Assembly (NCBI GenBank): GCA_049340005.1
Contig: JBMPIY010000005.1
Reading direction: 5' to 3' (one strand)
Source: CAXBDP01 sp963974465
GTDB taxonomy: Bacteria; Bacteroidota; Bacteroidia; Cytophagales; Cyclobacteriaceae
Length of the DNA stretch: 64,000 bases
Both the position numbers and the translations under genes were made by a program. A model generated the notes under the pieces. It ran no database searches. It saw only the letters and a program-made list of their open reading frames with translations, and was not told the origin of the DNA. Numbering within the stretch: the first letter of the stretch is position 1; each line of letters starts with the position of its first letter. This document shows, piece by piece, positions 60,569-64,000 of the stretch.

Positions 60569-62086
60569 ATGAACCAACTTGCTTCGTCCGAAATGGTGAT
60601 AGCTACGGCTATCCTTCTCACTTTATATGCTGCGCTTATTTTGTTTTTCGTCGTGCGTGGCGCATTAAAGATCAAAAGTATTTCTGATTATGCAGTAGGA
60701 AACATCGCTTTTTCTCCTGTTGCAGTGGGCTTGTCATTGGCTGCTTCGATGACGAGTGCCGCCACATTTATTATCAATCCCGGTTTTGTGGCATTATACG
60801 GAATCAGTGGCTTTTTGTCTATGGGCATTGTGCTCCCGCTTGCTGCTTTATTCTCACTTTATTTCCTAACAAAAGGTTTCCGTAAGCATGGTCAAACGGT
60901 AAAAGCACATACAATGGCGCAATGGATGGGATCGATGTTCAAAAGCCAAACGTATAGTGTGTTTTTTGGTTTCTTGTCGCTTCTGTTAATCACCTTTATC
61001 ATCCTGATTGTAGTCGGACTTACGAAAGTGATCTCCAGTTCTTTGAATGTAGAGGAACTATATGTAATGATCGGCTTGGTGGTTTTTATTTTTGGCTATA
61101 TGATGTTTGGTGGTGCCAACTCGATGGTATATACGAATGCGCTACAAGCCGGACTTATGCTCATTGTTGCGGTTGCATTACTCGGTTCTGGTTATGAGCA
61201 TTTTGCGGGAGGGATAAAAGGTTTTCTTGGCAAACTTACCGCCATCGACCCGGCATTGGCCAAACCTACCAATCCGGATAGTTTTTTATTCAGAGATTAC
61301 TTCGAGATTATATTTTGCCAAATAGTAGTTGGTATTGCGATCGTTTGTCAGCCACATATTATTACAAAGTCGCTGCTATTGAAAAATGACAGTGATGTGA
61401 AAAAGTATCTTTGGGTTGGGCTTTCTGCTGAGTTATTATTCTTCTTTGTGGTTTTCGCAGGCTTATACGCTCGTATCACTTTTCCAGATTTGACCATCAA
61501 TGGCTCAGCCATGAATGTTGATAGTATTATGTCGGCTTTCGTGGTAAGTGAATTCCCGGTTTATGTGAGTATTATTTTGGTGTTAGGATTGATTTCGGCT
61601 GGCTTGTCCACGCTGGAAGGACTTATTCAATCACTTTCGACAACCATCACTTCGGATATTCTGAAGCCGCTATTAGGTGCCAAACTAATAGAAGGCAACC
61701 CAAGCGCCAAACTCAATAGAGAAGTTATAATCAATCGTTTTGTGATTGTTGGGCTAGCCATTGTAACAGGTTTTTTATGTTATGATCAATTGATCAATCC
61801 TAATTTAAGTGTAGGTATTTTCGCTCAAAATGGAGTATATGCCTACTTCTCAGCAGCTTTTGTTCCTGTGCTTGTGGGTACTTTTATGCGTAATGCCGTT
61901 CCTTTAATCGTGCCTGTGGCTTCTTCAATCACAGCAGTTATTGTGCATTTTTCGATTTATTACGGAGGACTCACTTCATACATGCAAGGGCCAGTTCGTA
62001 ATCCGGGTATTGCTGCAGCTATTGCCATTCTTGCATCAGTTGTGGTCGGCCTCATTTTCTACTTTATTACTAAAAAGAGAAACTAA
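60569..62086 (+). CDS. Sodium:solute symporter (SSS family)
   Basis: A 505-residue inner-membrane carrier with about thirteen hydrophobic helices of the LeuT-like fold. The family pattern is visible: DYAVGNIAFSPVAVGLSLAA with SMTSAATFI in the first helix pair, GLTKVISSSL, YTNALQAGLMLIV (the sugar/proline symporter signature region), and GLISAGLSTLEGLIQSLSTT near helix eight, where sodium-site serines and threonines lie. The substrate (sugar, amino acid or organic acid) cannot be read from sequence. It is divergent from pdeM and 30 bp ahead of a hydrolase gene, likely one transcript. Confidence 0.92.
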   Translation: MNQLASSEMVIATAILLTLYAALILFFVVRGALKIKSISDYAVGNIAFSPVAVGLSLAASMTSAATFIINPGFVALYGISGFLSMGIVLPLAALFSLYFLTKGFRKHGQTVKAHTMAQWMGSMFKSQTYSVFFGFLSLLLITFIILIVVGLTKVISSSLNVEELYVMIGLVVFIFGYMMFGGANSMVYTNALQAGLMLIVAVALLGSGYEHFAGGIKGFLGKLTAIDPALAKPTNPDSFLFRDYFEIIFCQIVVGIAIVCQPHIITKSLLLKNDSDVKKYLWVGLSAELLFFFVVFAGLYARITFPDLTINGSAMNVDSIMSAFVVSEFPVYVSIILVLGLISAGLSTLEGLIQSLSTTITSDILKPLLGAKLIEGNPSAKLNREVIINRFVIVGLAIVTGFLCYDQLINPNLSVGIFAQNGVYAYFSAAFVPVLVGTFMRNAVPLIVPVASSITAVIVHFSIYYGGLTSYMQGPVRNPGIAAAIAILASVVVGLIFYFITKKRN

Positions 62087-62116
62087 ATTCATTGCGATTA
62101 TTAAAACCCGTTTTAT

Positions 62117-63067
62117 ATGAAAACTTTAATAGCCTTAATATTCCTTCTACTTCAATCAATTTTTTCTTGTGCTCAAGTAGAGCCTGCGGAGTCAGATCCA
62201 TTTCAAGAGATTCAATACTTTGCGGAGGTAGAAAAAGTAAGTCTTTCTGATAATATCGAAATTGCTTTTACCGATACGGGTGAAGGGGACAAAACATTGA
62301 TCTTTATTCATGGGCTTGGTGGTTATCTGAAGCACTGGCAATACAATGTGCCTGACTTATCCAAAGAATTTCGTTGCATTGCAGTGGATTTGGCTGGCTA
62401 CGGCAAATCCTCCAAAGGAGATTACTCAGGCTCCATGATTTTTCATGCTGAGGTGTTAGCTGAGTTTATTGAGAAATTGGATCTGCAAAATGTATGGCTA
62501 GTTGGTCACAGCATGGGTGGGCAAATTAGCATGACTTTGGCTCTTGAAAACCCATCTCTGATTGAAGGATTAGTATTGGCTGCACCTGCCGGGATCGAAA
62601 CTTTTACTGAAGTGCAAAAGGGTCTTTTTAGAAATACGGTAACTCAAACTACCATAATGAGCACTTCTGATGAGCAGATAAGAGCCAATCTTAAAATAAA
62701 CTTTTTGGAGGAACACCCTTTTATTAATGAAATGGCAAATGACAGGATTGCAATCAAAGAGTCACCCTTATTCGCATCGCATGCAAAAACTGTGGCTGGA
62801 GGTGTAGCCGGTATGGTAAATGAACCTGTTTTTGATCGCTTGGGCGACTTGATTCAACCATGTTTGGTTATATTTTCTAGCGATGACGCCCTTATCCCAA
62901 ATCGGTTTATGAACCCAAATTCCTCAGCTCAAATATTAGCGAATACAGCAAAGGAACTTATCCCAAATGCGGAGATAAAAGTGATTTCCGGTGCAGGTCA
63001 TTTACTGCAAGTAGAAAAAGCATCGGAGTTCAATTCTATTTTGAGAAATTTCATTATTTCCAGATAG
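62117..63067 (+). CDS. Alpha/beta hydrolase, exported, likely lipoprotein
   Basis: A 316-residue hydrolase. The N-terminus (LIALIFLLLQSIFSCAQVEP) is a signal peptide ending in a lipobox-like IFSC, so a periplasm-facing lipoprotein is likely. The oxyanion strand is LIFIHGLGGYLKHWQ, the nucleophile elbow VGHSMGGQISM with its Ser, the acid residue lies in FSSDDALIPN, and the catalytic His in ISGAGHLLQVEKA. The substrate is unknown; esterase or lipase activity is usual. It follows the symporter by 30 bp. Confidence 0.9.
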   Translation: MKTLIALIFLLLQSIFSCAQVEPAESDPFQEIQYFAEVEKVSLSDNIEIAFTDTGEGDKTLIFIHGLGGYLKHWQYNVPDLSKEFRCIAVDLAGYGKSSKGDYSGSMIFHAEVLAEFIEKLDLQNVWLVGHSMGGQISMTLALENPSLIEGLVLAAPAGIETFTEVQKGLFRNTVTQTTIMSTSDEQIRANLKINFLEEHPFINEMANDRIAIKESPLFASHAKTVAGGVAGMVNEPVFDRLGDLIQPCLVIFSSDDALIPNRFMNPNSSAQILANTAKELIPNAEIKVISGAGHLLQVEKASEFNSILRNFIISR

Positions 63068-63525
63068 CATCCGTTCTGAGTATAAATATTCAAAGCTATC
63101 AAATTTGATTTTTTCTAATAATAAGAATCTTTATATTTTAAGTAATTTCTAGTTGAGATATTGTAAAATTACCAAAATATAGCTTTAAGTAATGTTTTTC
63201 ATTCCTATTGATCAGAAATTACAGTAAATCTTCAATATAAATATTCTAATATTTGCTCTTTTTTCTTATTTATAAACTGTCTAAAGAGTATATAAATATT
63301 TTAATATGGCCATTTTTACCATTTAAAGATATCTCTTGTAACTCGCTGATTTTCAATTGTTAACAAAGTTGTTTTTCTTCAAGTTGCAGAGTTAAAATAT
63401 CTAAAAATTGTATTTTGGCAGAATTTTATCTTTAAAAATCATTTTTCATCAAAATTATATTTTGCAATTCAATTTTACTTTAAATAGCTTTCGATTGCTG
63501 TAAATAAAATTAAACCCTAAAAATT
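63068..63525. other. AT-rich promoter region of the downstream TonB receptor gene
   Basis: 458 bp, extremely AT-rich, with no gene or hairpin of note. It must contain the promoter of the receptor gene starting at 63526, but no clean TTTG/TAnnTTTG pair was found. Confidence 0.45.
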
Positions 63526-64000
63526 ATGATGAAGAAATACCTTATGTTGACCTTACTGCTATTGGTAATTTCAGGCTCTGCATGGGCTCAAACTGCCAGT
63601 ATTAAAGGTAAGATTGTCGATGCAGAAACCGAAGAGCCATTGATTGGCGTGAACCTTAAATTGGAAGGCACCTCTCGAGGAGCGGTCACTGATTCCAATG
63701 GTGATTTTGTGATTGCCAATGTACCCACGGCAGTTTATAAATTGGTAGCAACCTATGTTGGATATGCTACTTTTTCCAGCGTAGTAGCAGTGTCTACTTC
63801 CGATGTTGATCTTGGCCAAATAAGCATGGGTCAAACCTACTTATTGGGGGAAGAGATTGTTGTGTCAGCAACAAGACGTCCTGAGAAACTTACCGAAGCT
63901 CCAGCAGCCATAAGCGTAATTACAAGTAGAGATTTAGAAGAGTTGCCATCTTTTAATGTGGGTGAATTGTTGAATAAAGTGCAAGGCGTTGAAGTTGTTC
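63526..64000 (+). CDS. TonB-dependent receptor, N-terminal part (runs off the window)
   Basis: Starts at ATG 63526 (a second ATG follows at 63529); 158 codons are visible and the frame is open to the end. The signal peptide is YLMLTLLLLVISGSAWA, cleaved before QTA. The carboxypeptidase-regulatory-like domain reads IKGKIVDAETEEPLIGVNL and GTSRGAVTDSNGDFVIANV. The plug begins VVSATRRPEKLTEAPAAIS and contains GELLNKVQGVEVV at the edge. This is the third such receptor in the window. The ligand cannot be judged from the visible part. Confidence 0.9.
   Translation, partial: MMKKYLMLTLLLLVISGSAWAQTASIKGKIVDAETEEPLIGVNLKLEGTSRGAVTDSNGDFVIANVPTAVYKLVATYVGYATFSSVVAVSTSDVDLGQISMGQTYLLGEEIVVSATRRPEKLTEAPAAISVITSRDLEELPSFNVGELLNKVQGVEVV

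Noticed and set aside
63571..63834. 87-codon minus-strand open frame at the window end
   Set aside because: It lies entirely antisense to the well-supported TonB receptor N-terminus.

Overview
The window looks like chromosome of a gliding, AT-rich member of the Bacteroidota, most likely Cytophagales. The evidence is a GldC homologue, three TonB-dependent receptors with N-terminal carboxypeptidase-regulatory-like domains, DUF6089-type outer-membrane barrels, the ftsX-DUF3098-uppP-truB-ribF cluster, and promoters of the Bacteroidota type (TTTG, 19 bp, TAnnTTTG or TAnnTTCG). The tRNA-Glu promoter matches that consensus exactly.

Bases 1-8011 are a surface-polysaccharide region: carbamoyltransferase (cut by the window edge), GT2 and GT4 glycosyltransferases, sugar epimerase, a WecA-like phosphosugar transferase and a membrane FlaA1/CapD-type dehydratase. 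Bases 8826-20707 are housekeeping: three DUF6089 barrel paralogues around sucC and a LolD-like ATPase, a peroxiredoxin, then a six-gene run (EamA transporter, YebC, pncB, Nudix, pncA, phzF) centred on NAD salvage, and gapA.

Bases 20963-45297 are a roughly 24.3 kb genomic island inserted in the 3' end of tRNA-Glu. A 29-bp exact repeat marks both ends, a tyrosine recombinase sits beside the right end, and a near-identical 23-bp candidate arm site lies just inside each end. The island carries (a) a tightly packed seven-gene defence operon on the minus strand: C5 DNA methyltransferase, a double-GHKL histidine-kinase-like ATPase, a receiver-domain protein, a MutL/MORC-like GHKL ATPase, a Z1 helicase-like ATPase, a PD-(D/E)XK (DUF4420) protein and an AIPR protein; (b) a replication-type module (HTH protein, 49-residue protein, RecA-like ATPase, Zn-finger/Toprim-like primase) with two sets of short repeats that could be an origin or operators; (c) small unknown genes, one intact IS256/IS1249-like insertion sequence with an 8-bp target duplication, and decayed fragments. 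No relaxase or conjugation gene is visible. The defence operon resembles the Mza / MORC-Z1 type of system, but with a putative two-component relay inserted between the methylase and the effector genes. That relay is the best candidate for an under-described biological system here.

Immediately outside the right end is an AbiE-type (type IV) toxin-antitoxin pair with a palindromic operator candidate. Bases 47634-64000 return to core genes: TonB receptors, PIG-L deacetylase, gldC, a CoA-transferase pair, ribF, truB, uppP, ftsX, pdeM, a sodium:solute symporter and an alpha/beta hydrolase.

A separate genome-scale signal is the 8-mer GCGGGAGG. I count 19 copies in about 40 kb of core DNA (well under one expected) but only one in the 24 kb island. 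It is a candidate Chi-like or uptake-type motif.
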